This document shows, piece after piece, positions 9,382-18,649 of a stretch of 64,000 nt of DNA. Location: assembly GCA_007922195.1 (NCBI GenBank), contig ML681963.1, forward strand, positions 54,862,759 through 54,926,758, given 5' to 3'. The notes beneath the pieces were generated by a model that had not been told where the DNA came from, did no database searches, and worked only from the letters and a program-made list of their open reading frames with translations. The number at the start of each line of letters is the position of its first letter. Within the stretch, counting starts at the first letter, position 1. A program made the translations under genes and the position numbers. Origin of the DNA: Podocnemis expansa. Its lineage: Eukaryota > Chordata > Testudines > Podocnemididae.

Positions 9382-9777
9382 CAGGGCCGTAACTAGGCCA
9401 AGGCGAGCGGGGCAATGTCCCAGGCATGGAATTTTAGAAGGCGCAGGGGACAGATACAGCTTCTTGCAGTGGCCAGGGATGGATCCGGATCCATTCCCAG
9501 CCACCGCAGGGAGTCAGATCCATCCCCTGAACCCTCTAAAATTTGGTGTCTGGGACTTGCAGCACAAGTGGGGCTTGCCGCCACCTTCTGGCAGTGGCTG
9601 AGGACACATCCAAGTCCCTGCTGCCAGTACTGGCAGGCCGGGGGGATCCGGATCCATCCTCAGCCTGGATCCCCCCAGCTTGCTGGTGGCGGCTGGGGGG
9701 GGATCAGGCCCCAGGCTGGATCAGGGCCTGGGGAGTGCCTCTTGCCCAACGCGCAAAAAATTCTAATTATGGCTCTG
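9382..9777. mobile_element. hAT-type DNA transposon, non-autonomous, 396 bp
   Basis: Terminal inverted repeats CAGGGCCGTAACTAG and CTAATTATGGCTCTG match at 12 of 15 positions. The element is bracketed by a perfect 8-bp target duplication, CCTCCAGC, at 9374-9381 and 9778-9785. An 8-bp duplication with CAGGG-type ends is diagnostic of the hAT superfamily. The interior is GC-rich with repeated GGATCCGGATCC-like and CTGGATC units and has no transposase; the 9415-9885 frame through it is chance. Confidence 0.88.
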
Positions 9778-9899
9778 CCTCCAGCAGTGGGTGACTTTGT
9801 GACTCCAGGACAAGCACACAGGTGTTGTCTGGAGCTCGGCAAGGACTCCACACTGGTTTATTCCCTGAGGAGCATACTAATATAGGTATGGGTATCACT

Positions 9900-10285
9900 T
9901 GCAAATTAGTTCAAATTAAGAAGGCTTAATTCAAACTAATTTAGTACCTGTGTACAGTAGGCTTTCATTAGTTTGAATTAAGGAGTTCCTTAATTCGAAC
10001 TAATGAAAGCTTAGTTCAAATAAGTAAGATGTGCCGAGTAGTTCAAACTAAGCCCTTAGTTAGATCCTTAGTTCAAACTAAGGACATTGTAGACTAGGAT
10101 TAACTCTTAGCTCAAACTTAATAAATTTGAATTAAGGGCAGTTAGTTTGAATTAACAAAGTGGATTGATTTGACTTGATTCAAATTAGTCCACTTTGTTA
10201 ATTCAAACTAATAAGTTCAAGTTTAGTTTGAACTAAACTTGAACTTATCAGTTTGAATTAACAAATTCGAACTATCTTTTCCTAG
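9900..10285. repeat. AT-rich multi-palindrome (foldback element)
   Basis: This stretch is made of repeated TTAGTTTGAATTAA / TTAATTCAAACTAA units in both orientations. The strongest palindrome has arms 10195-10228 and 10231-10264 with a 2-base centre and only two mismatches. Another pairs 9966-9983 with 9988-10005. Smaller inverted units lie around 10060-10090 and 10154-10200. No terminal repeat pair or target duplication was identified with confidence. It resembles the internally palindromic MITEs found elsewhere in the window but uses a different core unit. Confidence 0.7.
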
Positions 10286-10289
10286 TGTA

Positions 10290-11027
10290 GGAGGATGGAG
10301 GACCACTTGCAGAAGCTACAGCAAGACCAGGCAAATCTGCTGACTCATTTATCGCAGCACCCACAGATCCCTTTCCAAGGCTAGAGAAATGCAGTAAGTA
10401 GCCTGCTGGGGAAGTTAATCTACATCCTGAGCATTTTAATAAATACGTTTTTGGAAAAGCCAATGCAGCTCACTGTTTCTTCACACAGTCAAGGAGATTA
10501 ACTGTGTGCCCATGCAGCCACATGTGTGACGCACAACAATACACACACTCGCACGCACACTGCAGCAGACAGATTCATCTGTGGCAGATACACAGACATC
10601 CAGATTGCCAGCTAAACTGCAGACATGTGACCGACATGATAGAATCTGAACTCCAGAACATTAGCACTAAAGAAAAAATCCATGTTAATTGCTACAGTGT
10701 TAAGGCTTTATTCTTTTGTAGACTACAAAGTCACATGCTATGATTGGGTCTCATATTCCAGCTAGCTGAAGGCAGTGCTGCATGCATGCTAGCTGGAACC
10801 TTACATAACAGCCATAGCCACATTGAATTCCTGTTGACACACATCCTACTCACATATGCACAAAGAGATCAGCATGCTTACATGGATAACCCCACCTCCT
10901 CTTGCCCATGAACTCACATGACTGCTCGTGTCTTGCTATGCAGACACACTTGCAGACAGTTTCCACAGACGTGTAGCCTCCCATAGATATTTCTGAGATG
11001 CACACAATTTATTGCTGTGAGAGTTTT
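10290..11027. other. Unassigned non-genic DNA
   Basis: Low-complexity CACACA-type units occur near 10540-10600; otherwise no recognisable gene or repeat. Confidence 0.45.
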
Positions 11028-11039
11028 TGTTTGTGACAA

Positions 11040-11255
11040 ACAAGGAGTCCTGTGGCACTTAAAGACTAACACATTTATTTATTGCAGAAGCTTTCCTGGG
11101 AGAAAATCCCACTTTGTCAGACACTTTGAAGATGGGGGGAACTTATTTTCTCCTACGAAAGCTTGTGCAATAAATAAATGTGTTAGTTTCTAAGTGCCAC
11201 AGGACTCCTTGTTTGTTTTACTGAACTAGACTAACACAGCTGCCCCTTTAGAACC
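11040..11255 (+). mobile_element. Hairpin-family (Penelope-like?) repeat, copy 2, with target duplication
   Basis: Antisense arm (AACAAGGAGTCCTGTGGCAC onward) runs to about 11147 and folds back onto a sense arm from about 11148 to the constant end GCTGCCCCTTTAGAACC. The copy is flanked by TTGTTTGTGACA (11028-11039) and TTGTCTGTGACA (11256-11267), 11 of 12 matching. This indicates staggered-nick, LINE- or Penelope-style insertion. Confidence 0.8.
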
Positions 11256-11729
11256 TTGTCTGTGACATATTCTTCCTGAGGGAGGTTGAAAGTCAAAGTG
11301 GAGAGAGATTTCAGTATGAATTTCCTTAGCAATTTACCAAAAATAGAGATTTTTTCCAGTGACTCTTCACGGATCCTTCTGTGTCTTTCTTCAGAACCAT
11401 TTCTCTTGGATATTGTATTCTTTTCTAATTCACTGCACAGCCAGGTCATTGGCCATGACTTGTATCTGGCTTTTCCCTTTCAAATGTCTAAAAGAGGAAA
11501 TTAATTTAATGAAACTATATTTAATACAAAGGATTCCAAGCCTGCAGCCTCACTTCCTCTCTGCTCAAGTGTACAGCCAGGATCACCCAGCTAAATTGGG
11601 TAGAGTTAGATCAGCAAGAATGGTGGGTTACTCACTGAACTCGAATTAATATGCAAGCTAAATTCTGTGAAAACAGGACTCAATCGAGATTATGGGTTCT
11701 TTTCCCATTACAAAGGGTAATTTGACTTC

Positions 11730-11945
11730 AGGCTTCCCATTCTTTGAGCCTGTAAACTGCTCTGATTTGCTGTTACTTTATGACCTGATCCTATGTTTTA
11801 CACCCCCTTGCATTTAGTTTCATTCCTTTCTGTAAGTTCACCCATCTTCAAAGCATCTGAGGAAGTGGGATCTTCTCCCACGAAAGCTCATGCAAAAAAT
11901 AAATCTGTTAGTCTTAAAGTGCCACACAACTGCTTGTTGTTTTTT
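11730..11945 (+). mobile_element. Hairpin-family repeat, copy 3, with near-complete hammerhead-like core
   Basis: A sense-only copy that preserves a longer 5' body (TGACCTGATCCTATGTTTTA, then TGTAAGTTCACCCATCTTC), also seen in copies near 27230 and 61200. It contains CTGAGGA (11857-11863), a 6-bp stem (11865-11870 with 11876-11881), and GAAA (11882-11885) followed by GCTCATGC. The 3' end is cut off: the constant terminal about 35 bases are missing and DIRS-2 begins. Confidence 0.72.
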
Positions 11946-12140
11946 TACTCACCAGTAATCATCCTTCTTTGAGATGGGCTGCTCGGATGCATTCATTAGT
12001 AGGTGTCTCTGTGCCGGAGTGCCGGATTGGCCGGAAAACTTTTGTCCTAGCCTGTCAGAAGAGGATAGGCGGCCTCCGCCCCTTGCACCACCCCGTGGCT
12101 ATATATACTGCTGCCTCCTGGCCCCTCCTAAGTTCCTCAG
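11946..12140. repeat. DIRS-2 3' inverted terminal repeat (left in window)
   Basis: Reverse complement of 18480-18642 with limited divergence. It includes GCTATATATA near 12098. It begins at ACTCACCAGTAATCATCC, directly after a truncated hairpin-family repeat. Confidence 0.8.
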
Positions 12141-12179
12141 AGTCGCCAACTCCAGATGCGGGGATGGAGGGGAGGGACC

Positions 12180-12300
12180 TGAATGGATCTGAGCAACCCA
12201 TCTCGAAGAAGGACAGTTACTGGTGAGTAACCCACCGTTCTTCTTCGAGCGCTGCTCGGATGCATTCAGTAATAGGTGACTACTAGCCATGCTGATGGAT
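12180..12300. repeat. DIRS-2 internal complementary region
   Basis: It contains the joined-ends arrangement GTGAGTAACCCACCGTTC next to TTCTTCGAGCGCTGCTCGG, complementary to both DIRS-2 termini and meeting at a GTT core. The downstream GGATAGCGGGTGGAGTTGG parallels the sequence just after the DIRS-1 recombinase stop, fixing the minus-strand orientation. Confidence 0.8.
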
Positions 12301-12498
12301 AGCGGGTGGAGTTGGGTCTTCCGTCTTCAGCACAGCAAAACACCCCAGATAGGAAGAAGCCCAGCAAGCAAGATTCTAACCAGAGCCAAGAGATGAACTA
12401 GGCTCTTGGCATGGCAAATCGACAACTGAGGGCCAACCTAAAGTCAGGGGCAGGGCTGAACCCGCCAGGACATACGAGTGTGGGCAGGACAGAGCAAG

Positions 12499-13270
12499 TG
12501 TAACCCATGTGCCTAAAAAGGTGCAATCTCTTTTAGGGAGCCCTTATGGCTGGGTTACGTTGCTGGGCAGATTTTGCATCCCAGAAACCAGAACCTTCTG
12601 GTAACAGGGTGTGGGAGCACATTGAGCATGCTCCACAAGTTTCATTGTTGTGTTGGAGTTGCATGCCCAGGGAGAAGGCTGAGAAGAGCAGCCTGGAGAG
12701 GAGCAAACAGAGAGCTGCAGAGTACATCTGCTAAGGGACTCAGTGAAAGGAGCTGAGCAGGAGTGGACTGCAAGATGTTTTCTCCCTGCTTTGGACTGCT
12801 TTGCAGGGGAGTTGTCTGCAGTGAAACTGAGAGTTGGATGGCCAGTGACCTGATTGCATGGTGCTGGCTACACAGGAGGAAGAAAGGACTGCATGGCATC
12901 TGCCTGAAGATTCCTGCAGCTAGAGAAGATGAGGATTGCTTACGTTCTGCACTCAAGCCTCAAGGACATAAAAGACTGCAATTAAGATAAGGGTGACTCC
13001 ACCTGAACTTTGGGACTCTTGGGTTTCTTACTGTTTTGTTTAAATTCATCATGTTTTCTTAGAATAAGGTTTGTTTTGTTAGTTAATAAAGTTCATTGTA
13101 TGTTTATGCTGAGTGGTAGTTTAATGTGGGATGGGAACTCTGAGCAGTCTTTGCTGTGAGTCCTGAATAGACTGGATCCTGGCTCTCCAGCTGCTTTCTG
13201 CAGGGGTTTTCTCTGTGGGGCACTGGAGAGGGGCAGGTGAATGCATTTGAGCCCACTCTAGCAAGTTACA
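12499..13270 (+). mobile_element. Solo LTR (endogenous-retrovirus type), 772 bp
   Basis: The segment starts TGTAAC and ends GTTACA, a perfect 6-bp terminal inversion of the TG...CA type. It is bracketed by a perfect 4-bp target duplication, CAAG, at 12495-12498 and 13271-13274. An ATAAAAG TATA-like box lies near 12967, and AATAAA poly(A) signals at about 13060-13090 are followed by a GT-rich region, as in a U3-R-U5 LTR. No internal retroviral genes flank it, so it arose by recombination between two LTRs. A 4-bp duplication points to class I-like or spuma-like ERVs, by inference. It inserted into DIRS-2, so it is younger than that element. The short frames inside it are not genes. Confidence 0.82.
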
Positions 13271-13274
13271 CAAG

Positions 13275-14900
13275 GTCGCCGTAACAAGGATGAAGAAGGC
13301 AACATGAAAACATAGAGGGTTGTGTTTGGATGCTCCACCTAAGTGGTATAGCACAAGGTATGAAGACCAGAAGATAAGTGTCTGGCCATAGGGCCTTACA
13401 GCGTGAGCTCGTAGGGAAAATGCTGGAGGCCATGGGTGAAGGGGCTAGCTATAATGGGTGTGGCCCACACCGGAAACCATGGAAGGGATGAGCATTATCT
13501 CATGGACTGAGTACATCAAGGCCCGAGCCAGGATCCAAAGAGTCACTGTGTAGCCAGGGCGGCTGCGAACTACGCAGGTAGCTGCAAGAGGGAGGAACTT
13601 TATCCCTTGGACTGGCCATGACCAGCCCTAGTGGGGCCTGGTTGGTGAGAGTAGGAGTGAGATTATATAGTTGCACTGGGGAAAGGGGACCCCGAGATCA
13701 ATCGAGAGGGGTCTGAGCAAGACACTTCAAGCCAGATCACCGAAGGCCAAAGCCAAAAGTGGTACGGTGGGAGGCACAGGCTATGCCGGCTATAGGATCT
13801 CAAGTTAGTACGCAAAGTCCGCGCTTCCAGCTGAGTATGGTACCAGAATTCGGGTTTCTCGCTGGAGGGGTACTCCAGGACACTAGCACCCACAAGGCAG
13901 CATGATGGCCTGAGGCGGAGCTGATGGTTTGGTACCTATAAGAGCCTTGGTAGCGTGAGAACTCGAAGAGCCTTGGTAGCGTGAGAACTCGCGGGAAGAA
14001 CCCACTTTCGATCTGTAATCCTTTGGGATTCCAGCAACACGAGGACTGTATGAGAAAGGGGGAAGGGAAGGCAGGGAACTATGCCAGCTACCGCTTGGCC
14101 ACCCAGTCGAGGTGGCCAAAGAGCTCATAGAGGCACCATATTAGGGATATGGTCTCGCATGCCTAGGGCACCACCAGAGAAGGATACTGCCATAGCTACG
14201 TTGTGCATATGTGAGCACCAGGGGAAAGACACATTGAGGCAGAGCTATCCCCAAAATTATGGTTGCCAGGGGAAGGGGAGATCACCTTCCAACCACCTAG
14301 GAAGTGAAGCTGCCCGCAGAGTATGAACTGCGGTAACGCAGAGGTACCCTGGGTTTAGAGAACCCAATGCATAGGGTTATGTCCAGCCGGTGAACCAGAT
14401 GGCATTCCTTGTAGGGGATACAACCCTCTGAATTTCTGAGTGCTTTAGAAAACAGTAATTCTAACCTGTTTCCCTCTATCTATTACATATATATGAGCAC
14501 ACATATATAATCTGGTCCCTCAAGGAGGTGAGGGAAACAACCGTCCTCATAAGGTCATCACCAACATCACATGGACGTGACCCCACGGTTTGAACTGCAG
14601 ATCCCCAAGCAGGTATAGCGGGTTGATGTGTGCCCAAGGAGCAGTGCCCTCTGCCAGGGTATGTGTGTCCAAAAGACAGGGAGGCTGGGGGAGGCAGTTA
14701 CGAGCAACTCGGTAGAAGAGCTTCCATGCCTGGAGTGCAGCTTTTCGCCCGGCTATGATGGGGGACTGATGCCGCAAAAGCAGGGGCTAATGTTAGAATG
14801 CCCAAGATAAGGTATCCCACTGCTGCTCCCCTGCCATGGAAAAGCGACATTGGCACCATCCCTATAAGTTCCCTGATCTTGAAGGTTCCAAGTCAGGTAC
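13275..14900 (-). other. DIRS-2 internal region, unassigned
   Basis: Inside the DIRS-2 boundaries, but no RT, RNase H or recombinase landmark is visible in any minus frame. A 26-base direct tandem duplication (AAGAGCCTTGGTAGCGTGAG...) occupies 13939-13964 and 13965-13990. Short frames on both strands have no motif. Confidence 0.5.
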
Positions 14901-14904
14901 GCTA

Positions 14905-15094
14905 GGTCTCTGGAATAAGCTGCCAAGGGAAGTGGTGGAGTCTCCATCTTTGGAGGTGTTTAAGGCCCAGCTGGACAAAACCATGACTGGGATGGTTTAG
15001 TGGGAGTGGTCCTGCCTCTGGCAGGGGGTTGGACTAGATGACCTATGAGGTCCCTTCCAACCCTATGATTCTATGATTCTATGATTCTGCTTAG
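14905..15094 (+). mobile_element. CR1 LINE 3' end
   Basis: The translation GLWNKLPREVVESPSLEVFK through DKTMTGMV, followed by the 3' UTR GGGGGTTGGACTAGATGACC and a tail of ATTCTATG repeats, is the conserved C-terminus and tail of sauropsid CR1. It is strongly 5'-truncated, as usual for CR1, and inserted in DIRS-2. Confidence 0.9.
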
Positions 15095-15186
15095 CGGGTG
15101 AAGGGGGGGAGGGGGAAGATATGAGGAGGACTGGCCACCGCTTCTAGTAGGGTGGGCCTAGGACAAGGACTCCCCGGATAAGGTGT

Positions 15187-15505
15187 CATAGAATCATAGG
15201 ATTGGAAGGGACCTCATAGGCCATCTAGTCCAACCCCCTGCCAGAGGCAGGACCACTCCCACTAAACCATCCCAGTCATGGTTTTGTCCAGCCGGGCCTT
15301 AAACTCCTCCAAAGATGGAGATTTCACCACCTCCCTCGGCAGCTCATTCCAAGGCTTCACCACTCGCCTAGTAAAAAAGTTTTTTCTAACATCCAGCCTC
15401 GACCTCCCTAACCGCAACTTGAGACCATTGCTCCTCGTTCTGTCCTCTGTTATTACCAAGAACAGTCAAGCTCCATCTTCCTTAGAGCATCCCTTCAAGT
15501 GTCCT
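15187..15505 (-). mobile_element. CR1 LINE 3' end (minus strand)
   Basis: Minus-strand CR1 with a 65-codon open C-terminus (15262-15459: ITEDRTRSNGLKLRLGRS, KNFFTRRVVKPWNELP). It lies tail-to-tail with the CR1 copy at 14905-15094, about 90 bases away. The tail GAATCATAGAAT-type repeat begins at 15187. The two ends mark independent insertions into the same DIRS-2 body. Confidence 0.9.
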
Positions 15506-15509
15506 GATT

Positions 15510-16580
15510 ACAACTGAGGTTGCCCACAAGGGAAGGGGCTGTTACAGGGCCTTGGCTTCTGTGAAGAAGGGGGCTATAGAGTGGCAGGGTTTGGACTGCT
15601 CTGCCTTGGCCTTCCCTGGAGGCTAAGGTCCGCCATGATGATGCGAACACGTCCTGCTTGATGGGTAGGATAGTGGAGGTTCTCGTCGAGCCGAGGTGTC
15701 GAGATCCCGAGTAGAGCTGGTCTACTCGGTGTGCCGATGGTATGCTAGCGAGGGGAGGGGATCCCCCCCGATCTAGGAATGAGAATGGCGCCTAACTGAT
15801 GTAGGGCACTTGGGTAAACAGAAGTGGTTCTGTGTCCCGATGAATGCTGTTTCTGCACGTGTCGGAGCCTCTGCAGCCATAGCTGGGGCTACTACGAGAC
15901 GTGCTTCTCATCCCTGGCAAGACCCATCCTGTTGTGAACCAGTGCAGGGGTTGTTGGTTGAGGGGTACCTGAGGAAAAAAAGGGGGGGGTGGATCCACCC
16001 TGGGTGCCCAAAGTAGCAGCTGCCGAGGATGTCTAGAAGTGGACTTCGGTACAGATGTACCAACAGTGCAGGGGGTTTTCGCTGGCATGGCCCGTGTCCG
16101 CCCAAGATCATGGAGGGTACACGGCCGGAGTTAGTGCGCCCGTGGTCGCAGTAGCCCAAGAGGAAGCTGGTCCCAATCAAATCCATTCCCCCCCAAAGGG
16201 AGGGAGAGGGCGTCGACTGTCCACTGTGATGATGCACTGAAATCTATTGCATCCCGGATATCTCAAGAATAGGGTGGCAGCCAGTTGGGCGGGCACCTAC
16301 CTTACAGGTGAGAGAGAGGAAGAGGTCTCAGCACCCTAGCAACAGAATGGTAGCGGTGAAAGGAAAAGGCTTGCCTGTATTCCCACGATGTTGTAGATGA
16401 GTGGGAATTGGAGGGGAAGGGGTCTTCGCCGCAAGAGGTCTATGTGGGAGGGGTGGGTCTGGGAGGGAGGAGGCCAAAGTATCTGGCCTTTCCCCTGGGG
16501 TCCTGAGCAGTGCCCACCACAGATAGGGTTTCTGGAGGGAACAGGGTGTCCCCTCCGAAAGGCAGGTCAAGGACCACCTG
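15510..16580 (-). other. DIRS-2 region after gag, no pol motif
   Basis: Minus-strand sequence near 16500-16585 continues gag with LDLPFGGDTLF, equivalent to DIRS-1 DLPFEGPDLF. Between about 15510 and 16450 no RT or recombinase motif was found. Repeated GGTGCCGATG/CGAGTAGA-like units at 15660-15740 resemble the GGTACC-rich gag linker composition. Confidence 0.5.
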
Positions 16581-16587
16581 CTGTGTA

Positions 16588-16959
16588 CTAGGGGGGCACT
16601 CTAGCCTCCCTGAGCCAGGCCACTCGGTGGATAGTTACTGCTGAGGCCATAGTGCGGGTGACTGTATCCACTGCGTCACAGTCCGAGAGGAGGAGGTCCT
16701 GGGAGATTATGTTACCTTCCTTTAGAAAGGCATCATACTCCTCTCTGGCCTCTGATGGGAGCAAAGGTCGGAATTTCGCAACCGACTCCCACACATCCAA
16801 CAAGTATTTGCTGGTTATGGCTTGGTTGTTTGCCACCCGTAGCTGGGAGGCTGAGGAGGAGTAGACCATATGGCTCAAGAGGTCCAGTTCCCTGGCTTCT
16901 CTGGAAGATGGGAGGGGGTCACTAGGGGGCTCCGCCGAGCCTAGCACCATTTGCACCAC
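16588..16959 (-). pseudogene. gag: DIRS-2 gag, C-terminal part
   Basis: Minus-strand frame containing YSSSASQLRVANNQAITSKY, EAREEYDAFLKEGNIISQ and TRTMASAVTIHRVAWL. Each block has an equivalent in the degenerate DIRS-1 gag C-terminus (YSLAALQLRISNH, DEGERASRDM, HTIASAVVMHH). The frame is open over 123 codons, better preserved than in DIRS-1. It may link upstream to the overlapping frame at 16941-17342. Confidence 0.75.
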
Positions 16960-17357
16960 ATCCCTCGGGGGGACCGGGTGATTGGCAAGGGAAGGGAAGT
17001 CCGGTATTTAATGCTCGCTGTCACCGAAACTGGGGCAGTAGAGCTTGGGCTCTGCCACTGGGATGATGTGAGGTCCCAGACACTCGGATGAAGTGGGACT
17101 GTCAGGGGTTCTGCCGAGGCAAAGGCTGGCCCGAAGAGGGTATCTGGAGGGGGACCTGAGGGCTGAACCTCCATTCCTAGATGGGCTGTAGCACGGCGCA
17201 ACAAGTCAAAGTGCGCCGACAGATTCCCCATATAGGAACCCGGTGCTGGGGACAGGGCAGTACCAGGAGCTCTCTGTGATGGGGAGGGAGTCTCCCAGGA
17301 AGACCATTCCTGTGGGCAGAAATGGAATGGTGATGGTTCCAAAGTGTGGCGCCGAGG

Positions 17358-17993
17358 TCACTTGGAGCCCCTCGATGGCCCTTCATCCAGGCTGGAAGTG
17401 GGGGAAGGAGAGTGAGACTCTAGGGGCGGTACTGGCGACAGCAAAGTGATATGTTGCCGTGGGGATGGCCCTATGGTACCAGGGCCCAATGGAGTAGACA
17501 ACGGAGGGCTATATGGCGAGGGAGAGCGACACCCACGATGGACCCAGGCCTTGGACGTGAAGGCCGGTTTGCCCCTTCTGGATGGGATTAGGGCAGGAGG
17601 TGTGGGAAGTAGGAGGAGGGCTTGAGTGGCCTCCACCGCTTCAGGGGTTGATGGCATGAGGAGTGACTCTGAGCGGCCCCGTGGCAAGTCCTTGCCTAGC
17701 GAAGGGGGGCTGCCTGGCTGGGAGGGCTCCTGCTCCAGCGGTACCGGGCTGTACCGAGTCTGCTGTGCCAAGGGTGACTGCGGTCGGTGCCGAGGTGAAC
17801 TTGGTACAGACGACGCTGGGCTGTACCGGGCCAATGGTGCTGGAGATGCCGGTGAATGGTGCCGGGGTGATCCAGGTACCAGTGGTATTGAGCTGTGCCG
17901 CCGGGGTGATCTGGGTACTGGCGGTACTGGACTGTGCTGGAGTGCCGGGGGCAACCTCAAGCGGTGCCGAGGTGCCGGGTTGGCGCTGTGGTG
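17358..17993 (-). pseudogene. gag: DIRS-2 gag, Pro/Ser-rich linker
   Basis: A 200-codon minus-strand frame (17358-17960) dominated by Pro, Ser and Arg in short SPxxxS units derived from GGTACC/GGTGCC-like hexamers. This is the same low-complexity linker found in DIRS-1 gag at 3640-3960. The antisense frames here (17626-18181) are shadows. Confidence 0.68.
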
Positions 17994-18014
17994 CTAGAGT
18001 TGGCACTGAGTTGT

Positions 18015-18046
<32 letters not shown>

Positions 18047-18330
18047 TACCAGTGGTACAGTGCCATGTGGGCTCCGGTGCCGAGCTGCGTCTCGGCGCCG
18101 GGAGGGAACCCAAAGCCTCAGGTGAAGAGTGCCGAGCCTGCTCAGAGCCTAAGGCATGGTGCCATTGTTCCCTCTCCTTGATGGTCCGAGGTTTAAAGGA
18201 GAGACACAGGGAACAGGCTGAGACCAAGTGGTCTTTGCCTAGGCACTTCCCGTGGGGATCATGCCGGGGGAAGGCCTTGCTGCACTCGGAGGAGGGTTTA
18301 AACCCTGGCATATTCGATGATGTTCTGGCC
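17994..18330 (-). pseudogene. gag: DIRS-2 gag, N-terminal Cys/His part with CGG repeat
   Basis: The minus-strand frame contains MPGFKPSSECSKAFPRHDPH, GKCLGKDH and SACSLCLSF, matching the order in DIRS-1 (MPGFKP..C, DPHKKC, CPICRSF) but with one Cys pair partly lost. It runs into a polyarginine tract encoded by the (CGG)n repeat at about 18018-18047. The ORF start upstream (to 18683) reads through the terminal repeat and is not the natural gag start. Confidence 0.72.
18018..18047. repeat. (CGG)n trinucleotide repeat
   Basis: About ten GGC/CGG units, reading as polyarginine in the DIRS-2 gag frame on the minus strand. It probably expanded after insertion. Confidence 0.9.
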
Positions 18331-18479
18331 CGACAATGGAAGCCTCCTGTGGTGGGACTATGTCCGCGAAGAGGTGCTCCCAGTTGGGTGACAAGCTCGA
18401 AGGAGGAGGACAGTCTGCTTGCGTTAGCAAGGAGCAGATGTTCCAAATCTGACGTGCAAGGCAGAAAAAATGAAACATA

Positions 18480-18642
18480 GGAGGGGGTTGGGAGATGGCT
18501 GTATATATAGCCACGGGATGGCACGAGGGGCAGAGGCCGCCTATCCTCTCCTGACAGGCTAGGACAAAAATTTTCTGGCCAATCCGGCACTCTAGCACAG
18601 AGACACCTATTACTGAATGCATCCGAGCAGTGCTTGAAGAAC
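18480..18642. repeat. DIRS-2 5' inverted terminal repeat (right in window)
   Basis: Contains GCTGTATATATAGCC near 18498 and CTGACAGGCTAGGACAAAA, reverse-complementary to the repeat at 11946-12140. Outer end GCTTGAAGAAC (GTTCTTCAAGC on the minus strand) fits the GTT core predicted from the ICR. Confidence 0.8.
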
Positions 18643-18649
18643 AATGATC

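Larger units (their letters stand above)
11946..18642 (-). mobile_element. DIRS-type element, second copy (DIRS-2), minus strand, degenerate
   Basis: The minus-strand element is recognised by its inverted termini (11946-12140 and 18480-18642), its ICR (about 12180-12300) and its gag frames. Shared terminal blocks include CTAGCCTGTCAG, GCGGCCTCCGCCCC-like sequence and GCTATATATA. It is a different subfamily from DIRS-1: ends read GCTCGGATGCATTCA rather than GCTCACATACATTCAG. No RT, RNase H or recombinase motif could be recognised on the minus strand between 12300 and 16300. The element is therefore either a gag-only non-autonomous derivative or eroded beyond recognition. It hosts a solo LTR and two CR1 ends. 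Its 3' end lacks the last ~10 terminal bases predicted by its own ICR. Confidence 0.82.

Noticed and set aside
12546..12990. Short frames at 12.5-13.0 kb as a gene
   Set aside because: They lie within a solo LTR with TG...CA ends and a CAAG duplication.
17626..18181. Gly/Cys-rich plus-strand frames across DIRS-2
   Set aside because: Antisense shadows of the minus-strand gag linker and the CGG repeat.
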